DNA of 64,000 nt from Pontixanthobacter luteolus (GCF_009828095.1 NZ_WTYP01000002.1:253001-317000), one strand, 5' to 3'; counted from the first letter of the stretch, positions 43,435-54,635 are shown. Numbers and translations are program-made. Notes: a model not told the origin generated them from the sequence alone.

Positions 43435-44853
43435 TCAGGATGCGGCGGGCGCTTCCGGTTGGGCCGCAGCACGGCCATCAGCCGCCCTTTGCTCTCCAGA
43501 CTGCAAGCGCGTTGAAGCCAGCTTCCGCTGTTTCGCTTGTTCCGGATCAGTCCGCTTGAGATAGCTCCACAATCCGCATTGCAGCGCAACCAGCATCAAC
43601 ACAAATGGCTGATAGGCGATGCCCTGAAACAGAGATCCCACGAGATAGATGATTTGCGCATATTGCAGCGCGGTTGCGAGCGGGGCCTGCCATTGCTGGT
43701 CCGGCCCGGTCCTGCCCCGCCAACGGCGGCGCAGCCGTTCCATCTGCCACAGTCCCAGCGCGTGCAGCCACAGCCAGAGAAACAGGCCCGGCCAGCCCTG
43801 TTCGCCGAGCATTTCGAAAATCGCCGAGTGATATGCGCGGCCGTTATCGGTCACCTCGCGGTATTCGACGGAAACTGTATTCCCGTCGAGATTCTCCTGC
43901 TTGACCGGCATGTCATAGGTGAACTTGTTTCCGCGATAGGCATCAAAACCCCCGCCCACCGGGTTGTCCTGCACATATTCAAGCGTCCATGTCCAAACCG
44001 CGACACGGGTCGAGGCGGACTGATCACCTTCATGACTGGTGATGGTCGACATCCGTTCGTAATAGCTTTGCGGAATGAACGGCAGCGCGACCAGAGCCAG
44101 CGCCGCGCCGGAAACGATAAACACCAGCCTGCGCTTCACATCGCGCATCGCCAGGCCGATCAGCACGGCGATACAGATCAGGCCTGTCCGCGCCTCTGTC
44201 CCGATTGGCATCAGCAAACATGCAAAGATCAGGGAATAGGCAAATGTCTTGACCCGCCAATCGGGTTTGAAAATTGTTCCGTGTTTCGTGAACCAGATAA
44301 TTACGGGGATGCTACAGATGGCGACAGTCGCCAAGGTGGAGCTTTCGTAAATGCCGCTGTTGTCGTTGACGAAGAACAGGTTGCGTTCGTAGCCGCCGCC
44401 ACCCAGCACGGTTTTCATACCCGCTGAAATCACGATCGCGGCAACCGTCAGGACCATCACCAGCAGCGCGCTTTCAATCCGCAGCCGGGTGATCATGGTG
44501 AAGGGCAGGAATATGGCGAAAAACAGCGCCTTCCATACCCACTGCCATTTCTCGTCCGCGAATTCGGGGAAGTCAGCATTGCCGGTGGTCCACATGCAAT
44601 AAAGCAGCAGCACACCCATGATCGCCTGTCTTAGCGTGAATCGCGCTTCGCGCTTCGAATCGGTCAGCAGCCACCCTGCAAACGCCGCGCAGAAGGTGAT
44701 CAGCGAGATCTGGATCGCGGGCATGATCGTGTAGCCCATCCGGCCCGGGCTGAGGATATCGACGTAGATATAGGCGAGCACCCAGATGAATGGTCGCCTG
44801 AAACCAATCAGCATGACCGACGCGATGAACGCGAACAGCGCAAGATCAATCAT
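43435..44853 (-). CDS. putative O-glycosylation ligase, exosortase-A system (Wzy-like, DUF5935)
   Basis: Polytopic membrane protein, 472 aa, about ten to twelve helices. The N-terminus (MIDLALFAFIASVMLIGFRRPFIWVL..., DUF5935) and later Wzy/ligase-like loop EYVQDNPVGGGFDAYRG fit the family associated with XrtA/PEP-CTERM loci. It is thought to move or polymerise glycans at the periplasmic face. The start at 44853 overlaps the end of a small ORF by 8 bases. A glycosyltransferase of the same system is divergent. The exosortase itself is not in the window. Confidence 0.88.
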   Translation of the reverse strand: MIDLALFAFIASVMLIGFRRPFIWVLAYIYVDILSPGRMGYTIMPAIQISLITFCAAFAGWLLTDSKREARFTLRQAIMGVLLLYCMWTTGNADFPEFADEKWQWVWKALFFAIFLPFTMITRLRIESALLVMVLTVAAIVISAGMKTVLGGGGYERNLFFVNDNSGIYESSTLATVAICSIPVIIWFTKHGTIFKPDWRVKTFAYSLIFACLLMPIGTEARTGLICIAVLIGLAMRDVKRRLVFIVSGAALALVALPFIPQSYYERMSTITSHEGDQSASTRVAVWTWTLEYVQDNPVGGGFDAYRGNKFTYDMPVKQENLDGNTVSVEYREVTDNGRAYHSAIFEMLGEQGWPGLFLWLWLHALGLWQMERLRRRWRGRTGPDQQWQAPLATALQYAQIIYLVGSLFQGIAYQPFVLMLVALQCGLWSYLKRTDPEQAKQRKLASTRLQSGEQRAADGRAAAQPEAPAAS

Positions 44854-45007
44854 CGCCAGCAACCTCGCCCGATTGCCCGGAGTTACGAACTCTTCGACGC
44901 GACGGTTTCGCGTCGGTTTCCCGGTCCAGATCGTCCCGCCCGGCAATGCGGATCAGCGCAAGCAGGAGCAGGCCGTGGATCAGGGCAAGGGCGAAATAGT
45001 CGATCAA
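44846..45007 (-). CDS. small membrane ORF coupled to the XrtA ligase (53 aa)
   Basis: TTG at 45007 with GGAG 11 bases upstream opens a 53-codon frame. It has one hydrophobic helix (FALALIHGLLLLALIRIAG, about residues 5-23), then a charged Arg/Asp/Ser tail. Its stop falls 8 bases inside the ligase gene (GATGATTGATC), the kind of overlap that couples translation. Upstream frames would enter the divergent glycosyltransferase gene and are rejected. No homologue recognised. It could be a small subunit or simply a leader ORF. Confidence 0.45.
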   Translation of the reverse strand: MIDYFALALIHGLLLLALIRIAGRDDLDRETDAKPSRRRVRNSGQSGEVAGDD

Positions 45008-45094
45008 GGTGCGTAAAGCTCCGGTGGGTTGGACTGCCGCCCTAACAAGATGGAGTTGACGCGCCGTTAAGCTTGTTCTGGCATTCGACCATGC

Positions 45095-46324
45095 ATGACG
45101 CGCGTTTTGCACATTCTGGACCACTCCCTGCCCCTCCACAGCGGGTACACTTTCCGCACGCGGGCAATTCTGAAGAGCCAGCAGGCCGCCGGGCTGGAGG
45201 TGCGCGGAATCACCGGACTTCGCCATGAAGCTGACGGACCGGATGTCGAGGAGGCGGACGGCCTATTGTTCCACCGCACCAGTGGAAAGGCCGAAGGGCC
45301 CGCTGGCGTGCGCGAGTGGCGCGAAATCGGCGCACTCGCTTCTGCAATCGAGGAGCTTTGTCAGGAATGGCGCCCGGATATTCTGCACGCCCATTCACCC
45401 GCCCTGTGCGGGCAAGCAGGGCTGAGAGCCTCGCGAAGGCTCGGCATACCGCTTGTCTATGAAATCCGCGCATTCTGGGAAGACGCGGCAGTGGGCAACG
45501 GAACGGGTCGAGAGAACTCGCTAAAATACCGCCTGACCCGCACGCTCGAAAATCGGGTGGTCGCCGGGGCCGATGCGGTATTCACAATCTGCAATGGCCT
45601 GCGCGACGATCTGATCGGGCGCGGTTTCGATGGCGGCAAGATCGGTATTTCGCCCAACGGCGTCGACCTGTCGCTGTTCGGCGATCCGCCGGCGCGCGAC
45701 GATGGGCTTGCGCGTGAATTGGGCCTGGAAGACGGACCGGTCATCGGATTTATTGGCAGCTTCTACGATTACGAGGGGCTCGACGATCTGATCGACGCGA
45801 TGCCCGAACTGCAGGCATCGCACAGCGGTGCGCAATTGCTGCTTGTGGGTGGCGGGCCTCGCGACGAATCGCTGCGTCAACAAGCGGCCGCATCCAGTGC
45901 AGCCGGCAAGATTCATTTCACCGGCCGCGTTCCCCACTCGGAAGTCGAACGCTATTATTCGCTGATCGACGTACTTGCCTATCCGCGCAAGGCAAGCAGG
46001 CTGACCGATCTTGTGACACCGCTAAAGCCGCTTGAGGCGATGGCGCAGAAGCGTCTGGTCGCGGCATCAAATGTCGGCGGACACCGTGAACTGATCGAGC
46101 ACGAACAGACCGGAATACTTTTTCCCGCAGACGATCCGTCAGGCATTGCTGGCGCGCTGGATGAACTGATCAGGCACCGTGGAAACTGGCCTGCCATGCG
46201 TGAAGCAGCGGTGAAACATGTCATCCGCAATCACGACTGGGCGCAGAACATTCATCGTTATCAGTCTGTTTACCATCATTTGCTAACCCGAGGGTCCAAT
46301 CGGGAAATCTCGGCCGCCGCATAG
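45095..46324 (+). CDS. XrtA-system glycosyltransferase (GT4, TIGR04063-like)
   Basis: Cytoplasmic sugar transferase of 409 aa with two Rossmann domains. Begins TRVLHILDHSLPLHSGYTFRTRAIL, a hallmark of the PEP-CTERM/exosortase-associated group. GT4 features include YEIRAFWEDAA, SPNGVDLSLF, GFIGSFYDYEGLD and the donor-binding Glu motif PLKPLEAMAQ. It probably adds a sugar to the lipid-linked extracellular polysaccharide. Divergent from the ligase gene and followed by a membrane-anchored protein gene 40 bases on. Confidence 0.9.
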   Translation: MTRVLHILDHSLPLHSGYTFRTRAILKSQQAAGLEVRGITGLRHEADGPDVEEADGLLFHRTSGKAEGPAGVREWREIGALASAIEELCQEWRPDILHAHSPALCGQAGLRASRRLGIPLVYEIRAFWEDAAVGNGTGRENSLKYRLTRTLENRVVAGADAVFTICNGLRDDLIGRGFDGGKIGISPNGVDLSLFGDPPARDDGLARELGLEDGPVIGFIGSFYDYEGLDDLIDAMPELQASHSGAQLLLVGGGPRDESLRQQAAASSAAGKIHFTGRVPHSEVERYYSLIDVLAYPRKASRLTDLVTPLKPLEAMAQKRLVAASNVGGHRELIEHEQTGILFPADDPSGIAGALDELIRHRGNWPAMREAAVKHVIRNHDWAQNIHRYQSVYHHLLTRGSNREISAAA

Positions 46325-46364
46325 GCGCGACGGGCATTCCCAGCGGATTGAACGAGGACAACAA

Positions 46365-48290
46365 GTGGCAGGCACAAATAAAAGCAAATCGGCGAATCAA
46401 GCTGCGATAAGCGCCCATCCGGCGTTTCCGGCTGTCGTCGCCTTGTGGTTTGCAGCGCTGCTTGGCCTCGGCAGTCTGGTTCTGCCGATCGCGCTGCTTG
46501 AAAAAGCGGTCACCGCAACCGGCATCGCATCGATCTGGCAATCTGCCGCACCGCCGCTGGGCGTGACTGCGCGTCTCGCGATCGCCATTTCTGCTGCTTT
46601 GGCAGGGGCTGCCGCCGGTCTGTTCATCGCCCGCAAGGTCGCGCAAAGCCAAAGCACCCCTTCACCGCGCAAGGCCGATGCCAAAACCGGTGACGAGCGC
46701 ACCGTAGCAACTGATCTGCCAATGCGCGCGCCGATCTCAGCCCATGAGGAGCTCGGTTCCGAAGGCTTGGACGAGCCGCTTGAAGAACCGCACATTGCGC
46801 GGGAAAACTTCGGTGGCCGGAGACGCGCGCTTGCGGTGACCGACGACAGCGGACCCAGCGATTTCTTCGAATCCGCCCCCCTCCCTGGCGGCGATGCAAT
46901 CATCGATGACCATGAAGATTACGATGGCAGTGATGGCGCGGCACAGAACGCAGAGCACAGCACGAATATTGACGATGAGCCGAGCATAGCTGCCGAACCG
47001 CTTGAGCTGCATGAATTGGCCCTGGCGGAACCCGCCGCTGAGGCTGTTGAAAGCCCGTTTGCGCAGCCGATCGAGAACGAAGTTTACGAACCGCGTCCCT
47101 TCGGCGCGTCCACTGCAAGCGAATTGGCGCAGCCAGCCATCGCCGCATTGAAGAACGGCGCCCAGTCGGCGTCCGTAGAACCCGAAGACAGCCATTTTCC
47201 AAAACAGACCCCGGCGGAAATCCCGCATGGGGAGCGAGAGCCAATGTCCAGTCAAACACAGCCGTCCATGGTACCCGCACACGAACCCGCCCCGTTCGCC
47301 CCGCCAGCATCGGCCACCCCGCCTGAACAGCAGTTCACTGCGCCGGTTGAGCCAGCCGCACCGCTGGGTGAGAGACCGCTAAACGAACTGGGAATTGCGG
47401 AACTGGTGGAACGGTTCGCCATGGCGCTGCAGTCGAAATCCAATCACGTTTCTGCCCCTGCGGCTGAAGTTGAGGATGCCCGGCTGGATGATGTCCCGGC
47501 GCCAGCGTTCATTCCTGAGGCCGAAGTGGCCGCAGAACCTGAGCCGGCAGCATCGCCTTTGGTTTTCCGCCGATCCAATCCTGCGGCAGTTGAAAGCCAG
47601 CCGCAGCCTGAACCGCAGGCCCAGCCGCAATTTGCGCCTGCTGAAACCAGCCAGCCGGAACGGTTCAGCTTTTCAGCGACAGCAAACGCTTCTGTGAACA
47701 GCTTGTCTCAGGCGAGTGCAGCCATGCCCGCAGCCTTGAGGCCCCTGGGCTTCGACGACGTGCCTGATGACGACGACCAGGACGGTGATCTTGATCTCTC
47801 GCTTTCCTTTGCCCGGGCAGCCGGTCCGTTCGCTGACCCGGCAGGTGGGCCCGCAACGCCGGTCGCGGAAGACAATTCGCTACCGCAATTTGCCGCTTCA
47901 ATGGCTGACGAATTGGCCCCTGAGGAGCCCGAGCTCGAAGACAATTCTGCCTACAGTTCACTGCTCTCCATGAGGAGCCAACTGGGCGGCGGGCAAGAGT
48001 TCGTCCGGATCGATGATGACTTGCCCAGCGAAGAAACCGCCGGAGTGACGGAACCAGTCGTGGTATTCCCCGGTCAGGAACAAAGTGCAGTAGCGGCTCC
48101 GGTCTTCAGCTCTGCGAGAAGCGAACCTGCCGCTGCACCGCGCCCGTTTGACGCGCCGCCTGTTGCCGGCGCACCCAAACCTGCACCGCATACGATCAGC
48201 AATTCGGCGCAGCCCAATAACGCGATGGAAACCGAGCGCGCGTTGCGAGAGGCATTGGAAAAGCTGCAGCGCATGAGCGGCGCCGCCTGA
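46365..48290 (+). CDS. membrane-anchored, mostly disordered protein (641 aa)
   Basis: GTG start with GAGGAC upstream. Two N-terminal membrane segments (about 22-45 and 66-90) are followed by about 540 residues rich in Pro, Ala, Glu and Gln with little predicted structure. Short conserved-looking islands: LNELGIAELVERFAMALQ (about 343-360), RPLGFDDVPDDDDQDGDLDLSLSF (about 460), YSSLLSMRSQLGGGQEFVRID (about 530) and a C-terminal helix METERALREALEKLQRM. No domain is recognised. It lies after the XrtA glycosyltransferase and ends in a strong terminator. It could be a scaffold at the envelope; this is inference. Confidence 0.7.
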   Translation: MAGTNKSKSANQAAISAHPAFPAVVALWFAALLGLGSLVLPIALLEKAVTATGIASIWQSAAPPLGVTARLAIAISAALAGAAAGLFIARKVAQSQSTPSPRKADAKTGDERTVATDLPMRAPISAHEELGSEGLDEPLEEPHIARENFGGRRRALAVTDDSGPSDFFESAPLPGGDAIIDDHEDYDGSDGAAQNAEHSTNIDDEPSIAAEPLELHELALAEPAAEAVESPFAQPIENEVYEPRPFGASTASELAQPAIAALKNGAQSASVEPEDSHFPKQTPAEIPHGEREPMSSQTQPSMVPAHEPAPFAPPASATPPEQQFTAPVEPAAPLGERPLNELGIAELVERFAMALQSKSNHVSAPAAEVEDARLDDVPAPAFIPEAEVAAEPEPAASPLVFRRSNPAAVESQPQPEPQAQPQFAPAETSQPERFSFSATANASVNSLSQASAAMPAALRPLGFDDVPDDDDQDGDLDLSLSFARAAGPFADPAGGPATPVAEDNSLPQFAASMADELAPEEPELEDNSAYSSLLSMRSQLGGGQEFVRIDDDLPSEETAGVTEPVVVFPGQEQSAVAAPVFSSARSEPAAAPRPFDAPPVAGAPKPAPHTISNSAQPNNAMETERALREALEKLQRMSGAA

Positions 48291-48317
48291 ACCAACGCAC
48301 ACTAGAGAAAGCGCAGG

Positions 48318-48347
48318 AAGCCCGCCCTAGGTTTGGCGGGCTTTTTT
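48318..48347 (+). terminator. intrinsic terminator after the 641-aa protein
   Basis: Stem AAGCCCGCC/GGCGGGCTT (48318-48326 with 48335-48343), 8-base loop, T6 tail. Confidence 0.9.
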
Positions 48348-48423
48348 GCGTCCGGGCTACCGAACGACAATCTATTGCCGTGCATACGATAACTTGGCCC
48401 TTCGCAGTTGCAAAAATCATTTC

Positions 48424-48451
48424 ATGTCGCCATTACGGTGTTTCGCGACAT
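48424..48451. promoter_or_regulatory. ATGTCGC/GCGACAT inverted repeat upstream of gltB
   Basis: Seven-base arms at 48424-48430 and 48445-48451, 14 bases apart, about 95 bases before the gltB ATG. The half-site contains the same TGTCGC as the repeats before the EF-hand gene. No sigma-54 promoter was seen. An operator role is inferred. Confidence 0.3.
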
Positions 48452-48545
48452 TTTCCGTGCGTCACCTGCGGATTCGATGCGCAACATTGCCGGATTTGGC
48501 CTAGGGAGCCCTCAATCCGGCACCTGGCATGATAGGAAGAATTGA

Positions 48546-51500
48546 ATGGGATACCCTGCGCCTGAAGGGCTGTACGATCCAAGGAACGAACACGATGCCT
48601 GCGGCGTCGGCATGGTTGCGCATATCAAAGGCAAGAAATCGCATTCGATTGTTTCGCAGGCGCTGGAAATCCTCGCCAATCTGGATCATCGCGGCGCGGT
48701 GGGCGCAGATCCCTTGCTGGGCGATGGTGCGGGCATCCTGCTGCAGGTACCCGACCCGCTTTTCCGCAAATGGGCGGATGAAAGCGGCTATGAGCTGCCG
48801 GCACCGGGCGATTATGCCGTGGCCCAGTGTTTCATGCCGCAAGACGAGGCCGCGCGCGACTTCGTAACCGAGCAGCTCGAAAAATTCGTCGCGAAGGAAG
48901 GCCAGACCGTTATCGGCTGGCGCGATGTTCCAACCACGCTGGACGGGCTTGGCAAGGCCGTGATCGAATCGATGCCGGTGATGCGGCAATGCATTGTCAG
49001 ACGCGGCGAAGGCTGCGCCGACCAGAGCGCCTTCGAACGCAAGCTGATCGTCATCCGCAAGCAAACGCTCAATCCGCTCGCCCGACTGGCCGAGAAGCAC
49101 GGGCTTCCGGATCTGGTCAAAACCTACATTCCCAGCTTTTCCAGCCGTACCATTGTGTACAAGGGGCTGTTGCTGGCGAACCAGGTTGGTTCGTTTTATG
49201 ATGATTTGCGCGATGCCGACTGCGTGTCCGCACTCGGGCTGGTCCACCAGCGCTTCTCCACTAATACGTTCCCGAGCTGGCGTCTTGCCCACCCGTACCG
49301 CTTCATGGCGCATAACGGCGAAATCAACACGGTTCGCGGCAATGTGAACTGGATGAACGCCCGCCGCCGGACCATGGAAAGTGAACTGCTGGGCGCCGAT
49401 CTGGACAAGATGTGGCCGCTCATTCCGCATGGCCAATCCGACACGGCGTGTCTCGATAACGCGCTCGAACTGCTGCTGGCTGGCGGATACAGCCTGGCGC
49501 ATTCGATGATGATGCTCATGCCCGAAGCCTGGGCCAAGAACGCGCTGATGGGCCCTGAACGGCGCGCGTTCTACGAATATCATGCCGCGCTGATGGAACC
49601 GTGGGACGGGCCGGCGGCAGTCTGTTTTACCGATGGCCGCCAGATCGGCGCGACGCTGGACCGAAACGGCCTGCGCCCCGCACGTTTCTGCGTCACCACC
49701 GACGATATCGTCTGCCTGTCATCAGAGAGCGGCGTGTTGCCGTTCAAAGAGGAAGACATCACTCGCAAATGGCGTCTGCAACCCGGCAAGATGCTGCTGA
49801 TCGACCTTGAAGAAGGCCGGATCATCGAAGACGCTGAACTGAAGGCCGATCTGGCCGAGGCGCACCCTTACGCCAAGTGGCTGGAGCAGGCGCAGTACAA
49901 GCTGGAAGACCTCGACGTGATCGAGCCCGAGCTGTCCGAAGTGCCAGAACCGATCGACAGCCTGCTGCAGCGCCAGCAAAGCTTTGGTTACACGCAGGAA
50001 GATATCTCCAAATTCCTAGAGCCTATGGGCCTCAGGGGCGAAGACCCGATCGGATCGATGGGCACCGATACTCCGCTGGCGGTCTTGTCCAACAAAAGCC
50101 GGCTGCTGTACGACTATTTCAAGCAGAACTTCGCGCAGGTAACCAATCCGCCGATTGATCCGATCCGCGAAGAACTGGTGATGAGCCTGCTGTCCATGGT
50201 CGGCCCACGCCCCAATCTGCTCGGCCGTGATGCCGGCACGCACAAGCGTCTCGAAGTCAGCCAGCCGATCCTGACAAATGACGATCTGGCCAAGATCCGC
50301 TCGGTCGAGGCGGCGCTGGACGGCGCATTCCGGACCGAAACCATCGACATCACCTGGGATGCGAGCAAGGGCGCAAAGGGCCTGAAACTGGCGCTGAAGG
50401 AAATGTGCTGGGCCGCCACCGAGGCGGTGCTTCAGGATCACAACATCCTGATCCTTTCCGACCGCGCACAGGGGCCGGACCGGATTCCCATGCCCGCACT
50501 GCTGGCAACCGCAGCCGTCCATCATCATCTGGTCCGCCAGGGCCTGCGGATGCAGACCGGGCTTGTGGTCGAAACCGGTGAAGCCCGCGAAGTGCATCAT
50601 TACTGCGTCCTCGCAGGGTACGGCGCGGAAGCGATCAACCCCTATCTCGCGTTTGAGACCCTCGAACAGATGCGGGCGGAGAAATTCCCCGAAACGCCGC
50701 AGAGCGAGGTTGAAAAGAACTACATCAAGGCTGTCGGCAAGGGCATCCTGAAGGTCATGTCCAAGATGGGCATCTCCACCTATCAGTCTTACTGTGGTGC
50801 GCAGATTTTCGACGCGGTCGGCCTCTCCAGCGACCTGATCGATACCTATTTCAAAGGCACCGCGACCACCATCGAAGGAATCGGCCTGAAGGAAGTGGCG
50901 GAGGAGGCGGTTCGCCGCCATGCCGTCGCCTATGGCGACAATCCGCTCTACAAGGGCATGCTCGATGTCGGCGGCATCTACCAATACCGCTTGCGCGGCG
51001 AAGACCACGCCTGGACGCCGGGCAATGTCGCCAGCCTTCAGCATGCCGTGCGCGGCAACGATCCGAAGAATTACGAAGATTTCGCCCGTTCGGTGAATGA
51101 ACAGTCAGAACGTCTGCTGACCATCCGCGGCCTGATGGAATTGAAGCCGGGCGAAAAAGCTGTCCCGATCGACGAGGTCGAACCCGCGGTCGAAATCGTC
51201 AAACGTTTCAGCACCGGCGCGATGAGCTTCGGCTCCATCAGCCATGAAGCGCACAGCACCCTCGCGATTGCGATGAACCGCCTTGGCGGCCGTTCGAACA
51301 CCGGCGAAGGCGGCGAGGAAGTCGAACGCTTCACTCCGATGGCCAATGGCGATTCGATGCGCAGCCGGATCAAGCAGGTCGCATCTGGCCGGTTTGGTGT
51401 GACCGCCGAATATCTTGCCAATGCAGATGATATCCAGATCAAGATGGCACAGGGTGCAAAGCCCGGTGAAGGCGGTCAGCTGCCCGGCCACAAGGTTGAC

Positions 51501-53186
51501 AAGCGGATCGGCGCGGTGCGCCATTCGACACCCGGCGTGGGCCTGATTTCCCCGCCGCCGCATCACGACATCTATTCGATCGAAGATCTCGCGCAGCTGA
51601 TCCACGACCTAAAGAATGTGCAGCCCAGCGCGCGCATTTCGGTGAAGCTGGTTTCCGAAGTCGGGGTTGGCACGGTCGCCGCCGGTGTGTCGAAGTGCAA
51701 GGCCGACCACGTTACGATTTCGGGTTATGAAGGCGGCACCGGGGCATCCCCGCTGACCTCGCTCACCCATGCCGGTAGCCCGTGGGAAATCGGCCTGGCC
51801 GAAACCCAGCAGACCCTGCTGATGAACGATTTGCGCAGCCGTATCGCGGTGCAGGTCGATGGCGGTCTGCGAACCGGCCGTGATGTTGCCATCGGCGCTC
51901 TGCTGGGCGCGGACGAATTCGGCTTTGCGACCGCGCCGCTGATTGCGGCCGGCTGCATCATGATGCGCAAATGCCACCTCAACACCTGTCCGGTTGGCGT
52001 CGCAACGCAGGATCCGGTCCTGCGCAAGCGTTTCACCGGCACGCCCGAACATGTCATCAATTACTTCTTCTTTGTCGCGGAAGAGCTACGCCAGATCATG
52101 GCCGAAATGGGCTTCCGCACGATCGAGGAAATGATTGGCCGGGTCGACCGGATCGATATGAAGCGGGTCCACCGTCACTGGAAAGCTGATGGCGTCGATC
52201 TGGGCAAATTGCTCCACGTGGTCGATGTGGAAGAGGGCAAGAAACTCTACCACACCGAAACGCAGGATCACGGCCTCGCTGCAGCGCTCGACAATATACT
52301 GATCGAGAAGGCGCAGGGTGCGATCCAGAACGGCGAGCCAGTTCAGATCGATATGGAAGTGCGCAATGTGAACCGCACAGTCGGAACGATGCTGTCCGGC
52401 CTGATCGCCAAGGCGCACGGCCATGCAGGACTGAAGCCGGAAACCATCCGCATCAATCTGACCGGTGTTGCCGGGCAAAGCTTCGGCGCATGGCTGGCGC
52501 ATGGGGTCACGCTCGACCTGACAGGAGACGCCAACGATTATGTCGGCAAAGGATTGTCAGGCGGACGGATCATTGTGAAACAGCCAGACAATGCGCCTCG
52601 CAAACCATCGGAAAACATCATCGTCGGCAACACCGTTCTGTACGGGGCAATCGCTGGCGAAGCCTATTTCAACGGCGTCGCGGGTGAACGTTTCGCGGTG
52701 CGCAATTCAGGGGCCATCGCGGTTGTCGAAGGCGCCGGAGATCATTGCTGCGAATACATGACCGGCGGCGTCGTGTGCGTGCTGGGCAAGACCGGGCGCA
52801 ACTTTGCCGCGGGAATGTCCGGCGGTATCGCCTATGTGTACGACGAGGACGGCAGCTTCGCCGACCTTTGCAACATGGCCCAGGTCGATCTGGAAGAAAT
52901 CTCCGCCACCCCGGACGAAGAGGACGGCACTGGCCGCCCGCAGCACCGGGCATCCAACGTCAATGATTTCGGAATGGGCGATCCGCTGCGCCATGACGCA
53001 GAGCGGCTGAAGATTCTGGTCGAACGGCACAAGCTGCATACTGGCAGCCAGCGTGCCGCCGACCTGCTCGACGATTGGGACAACGCACTCACCAAATTCA
53101 AGAAAATCATGCCGCGTGATTACGCCCGCGCGCTCCGCCAGTTCGAGGCAGAGCGCGAAGAGGCCGCAGCGGTCGCAGCGGAATAA
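48546..53186 (+). CDS. gltB: glutamate synthase (NADPH), large subunit
   Basis: Converts glutamine and 2-oxoglutarate to two glutamate; 1546 aa, standard size. Class-II glutaminase nucleophile Cys19 (DACGVGMVA) implies removal of an 18-residue propeptide. FMN-binding synthase core with GAMSFGSIS and NTGEGGE. The 3Fe-4S cluster is held by [16 protein letters not shown]-terminal GXGXG beta-helix ([21 protein letters not shown]). AGGAAG precedes the ATG. gltD follows after 12 bases. Confidence 0.97.
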   Translation: MGYPAPEGLYDPRNEHDACGVGMVAHIKGKKSHSIVSQALEILANLDHRGAVGADPLLGDGAGILLQVPDPLFRKWADESGYELPAPGDYAVAQCFMPQDEAARDFVTEQLEKFVAKEGQTVIGWRDVPTTLDGLGKAVIESMPVMRQCIVRRGEGCADQSAFERKLIVIRKQTLNPLARLAEKHGLPDLVKTYIPSFSSRTIVYKGLLLANQVGSFYDDLRDADCVSALGLVHQRFSTNTFPSWRLAHPYRFMAHNGEINTVRGNVNWMNARRRTMESELLGADLDKMWPLIPHGQSDTACLDNALELLLAGGYSLAHSMMMLMPEAWAKNALMGPERRAFYEYHAALMEPWDGPAAVCFTDGRQIGATLDRNGLRPARFCVTTDDIVCLSSESGVLPFKEEDITRKWRLQPGKMLLIDLEEGRIIEDAELKADLAEAHPYAKWLEQAQYKLEDLDVIEPELSEVPEPIDSLLQRQQSFGYTQEDISKFLEPMGLRGEDPIGSMGTDTPLAVLSNKSRLLYDYFKQNFAQVTNPPIDPIREELVMSLLSMVGPRPNLLGRDAGTHKRLEVSQPILTNDDLAKIRSVEAALDGAFRTETIDITWDASKGAKGLKLALKEMCWAATEAVLQDHNILILSDRAQGPDRIPMPALLATAAVHHHLVRQGLRMQTGLVVETGEAREVHHYCVLAGYGAEAINPYLAFETLEQMRAEKFPETPQSEVEKNYIKAVGKGILKVMSKMGISTYQSYCGAQIFDAVGLSSDLIDTYFKGTATTIEGIGLKEVAEEAVRRHAVAYGDNPLYKGMLDVGGIYQYRLRGEDHAWTPGNVASLQHAVRGNDPKNYEDFARSVNEQSERLLTIRGLMELKPGEKAVPIDEVEPAVEIVKRFSTGAMSFGSISHEAHSTLAIAMNRLGGRSNTGEGGEEVERFTPMANGDSMRSRIKQVASGRFGVTAEYLANADDIQIKMAQGAKPGEGGQLPGHKVDKRIGAVRHSTPGVGLISPPPHHDIYSIEDLAQLIHDLKNVQPSARISVKLVSEVGVGTVAAGVSKCKADHVTISGYEGGTGASPLTSLTHAGSPWEIGLAETQQTLLMNDLRSRIAVQVDGGLRTGRDVAIGALLGADEFGFATAPLIAAGCIMMRKCHLNTCPVGVATQDPVLRKRFTGTPEHVINYFFFVAEELRQIMAEMGFRTIEEMIGRVDRIDMKRVHRHWKADGVDLGKLLHVVDVEEGKKLYHTETQDHGLAAALDNILIEKAQGAIQNGEPVQIDMEVRNVNRTVGTMLSGLIAKAHGHAGLKPETIRINLTGVAGQSFGAWLAHGVTLDLTGDANDYVGKGLSGGRIIVKQPDNAPRKPSENIIVGNTVLYGAIAGEAYFNGVAGERFAVRNSGAIAVVEGAGDHCCEYMTGGVVCVLGKTGRNFAAGMSGGIAYVYDEDGSFADLCNMAQVDLEEISATPDEEDGTGRPQHRASNVNDFGMGDPLRHDAERLKILVERHKLHTGSQRAADLLDDWDNALTKFKKIMPRDYARALRQFEAEREEAAAVAAE

Positions 53187-53198
53187 GGGTCAGAAACC

Positions 53199-54635
53199 AT
53201 GGGCAAGGACACAGGCTTTCTCGAAGTAGACCGGCAGGACCGGACCTATCTCGATCCCGGCGAACGGCTGAAGAACTACAAGGAATTTGTGGTTCCTCAC
53301 GATGAAGAGGCGCTGAAGGCGCAGGCTTCGCGGTGCATGGATTGCGGCATCCCGTATTGCCACAATGGCTGCCCGGTGAATAACATCATCCCCGACTGGA
53401 ATGATCTGGTATACAAGGGTGACTGGAAGAATGCGCTGGAAGTGCTGCATTCGACCAACAATTTCCCCGAGTTCACCGGCCGCGTCTGCCCTGCTCCGTG
53501 CGAGGCAAGCTGCACGCTCAACATCATCGATAAACCGGTGACGATCAAAAGCATCGAATGCGCCATCGTCGACAAGGGTTGGCAAGAGGGCTGGATCAAG
53601 CCCCAGGTGCCTGAGAAACAGACTGGCAAATCCATTGCTGTAATCGGATCGGGCGCCGCCGGGATGGCCTGTGCACAGCAGCTCGCACGCGCTGGGCACG
53701 CGGTGACAGTGTTCGAAAAGAGCGACCGCATCGGCGGCCTGCTGCGTTACGGCATCCCTGATTTCAAGATGGAAAAACATCTGATCAATCGCCGCGCCGT
53801 GCAGATGGAGGCGGAAGGCGTGACCTTCAAAACCTCGGCCGAGGTCGGCGTGGAAGTTTCTTTCAAGGCGCTTCAGGAAAACTTCGACGCGATCGTCCTG
53901 TCGGGCGGCGCGGAAGAAGCGCGTATGCTTGATGTGCCGGGTGCTGAATTGCCGGGCGTTCGCTTTGCGATGGAATTCCTGACCCAGCAGAACAAGCGCA
54001 ATGCCGGCGATGATGAAGTCCGTGCGGCCCCTCGCGGCACGCTGACCGCGAAGGACAAGCACGTAATCGTGATCGGGGGCGGCGATACCGGCAGCGACTG
54101 TGTCGGCACATCCAACCGCCAGGGCGCGAAGAGCGTTACCCAGCTGGAGATCATGCCCCAGCCTCCCGAAAAAGAAGACAAGGCGCTGACCTGGCCCGAT
54201 TGGCCGATGAAAATGCGCACGTCGTCCAGCCACGAAGAAGGCGCCAGCCGCGACTGGTCGGTTCTGGCCAAGCGTGTGATTGACGATGGCGGCGAAGTGG
54301 CCGGCCTGGAATGCATCCGCGTCGAATGGAAAGATCGCCAGATGGTCGAGATCGAGGGCAGCGAATTTACGCTTCCAGCGGATCTGATCCTGCTCGCGAT
54401 GGGCTTCATCGGCCCCAAGAAACGCGGCCTGCTGGACCGTGCCGGTGTTGAACTGGACCCGCGCGGAAACGTGGCCGCCAATACGGTCGATTATTCCACC
54501 AGCGAGCCGGGCGTTTTTGCCTGCGGCGACATGCGGCGCGGCCAGTCACTTATTGTCTGGGCAATCCGCGAAGGGCGCCAGTGCGCGCGCGCGGTCGACG
54601 AAGCCCTGATGGGGTCCAGCGAACTGCCACGCTGA
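53199..54635 (+). CDS. gltD: glutamate synthase (NADPH), small subunit
   Basis: FAD- and NADPH-binding subunit passing electrons to GltB; 478 aa. N-terminal 4Fe-4S cysteines in [17 protein letters not shown] and [15 protein letters not shown] motif [16 protein letters not shown] and NADPH motif [15 protein letters not shown]-terminal [19 protein letters not shown]. Forms an operon with gltB. Confidence 0.96.
   Translation: MGKDTGFLEVDRQDRTYLDPGERLKNYKEFVVPHDEEALKAQASRCMDCGIPYCHNGCPVNNIIPDWNDLVYKGDWKNALEVLHSTNNFPEFTGRVCPAPCEASCTLNIIDKPVTIKSIECAIVDKGWQEGWIKPQVPEKQTGKSIAVIGSGAAGMACAQQLARAGHAVTVFEKSDRIGGLLRYGIPDFKMEKHLINRRAVQMEAEGVTFKTSAEVGVEVSFKALQENFDAIVLSGGAEEARMLDVPGAELPGVRFAMEFLTQQNKRNAGDDEVRAAPRGTLTAKDKHVIVIGGGDTGSDCVGTSNRQGAKSVTQLEIMPQPPEKEDKALTWPDWPMKMRTSSSHEEGASRDWSVLAKRVIDDGGEVAGLECIRVEWKDRQMVEIEGSEFTLPADLILLAMGFIGPKKRGLLDRAGVELDPRGNVAANTVDYSTSEPGVFACGDMRRGQSLIVWAIREGRQCARAVDEALMGSSELPR

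Noticed and set aside
46990-47660. Short repeated-looking DNA in the 641-aa gene as a possible repeat array
   Set aside because: The similarity comes from Pro/Gln/Glu codons of a low-complexity protein; there is no constant repeat unit or spacer, so not CRISPR or a satellite.
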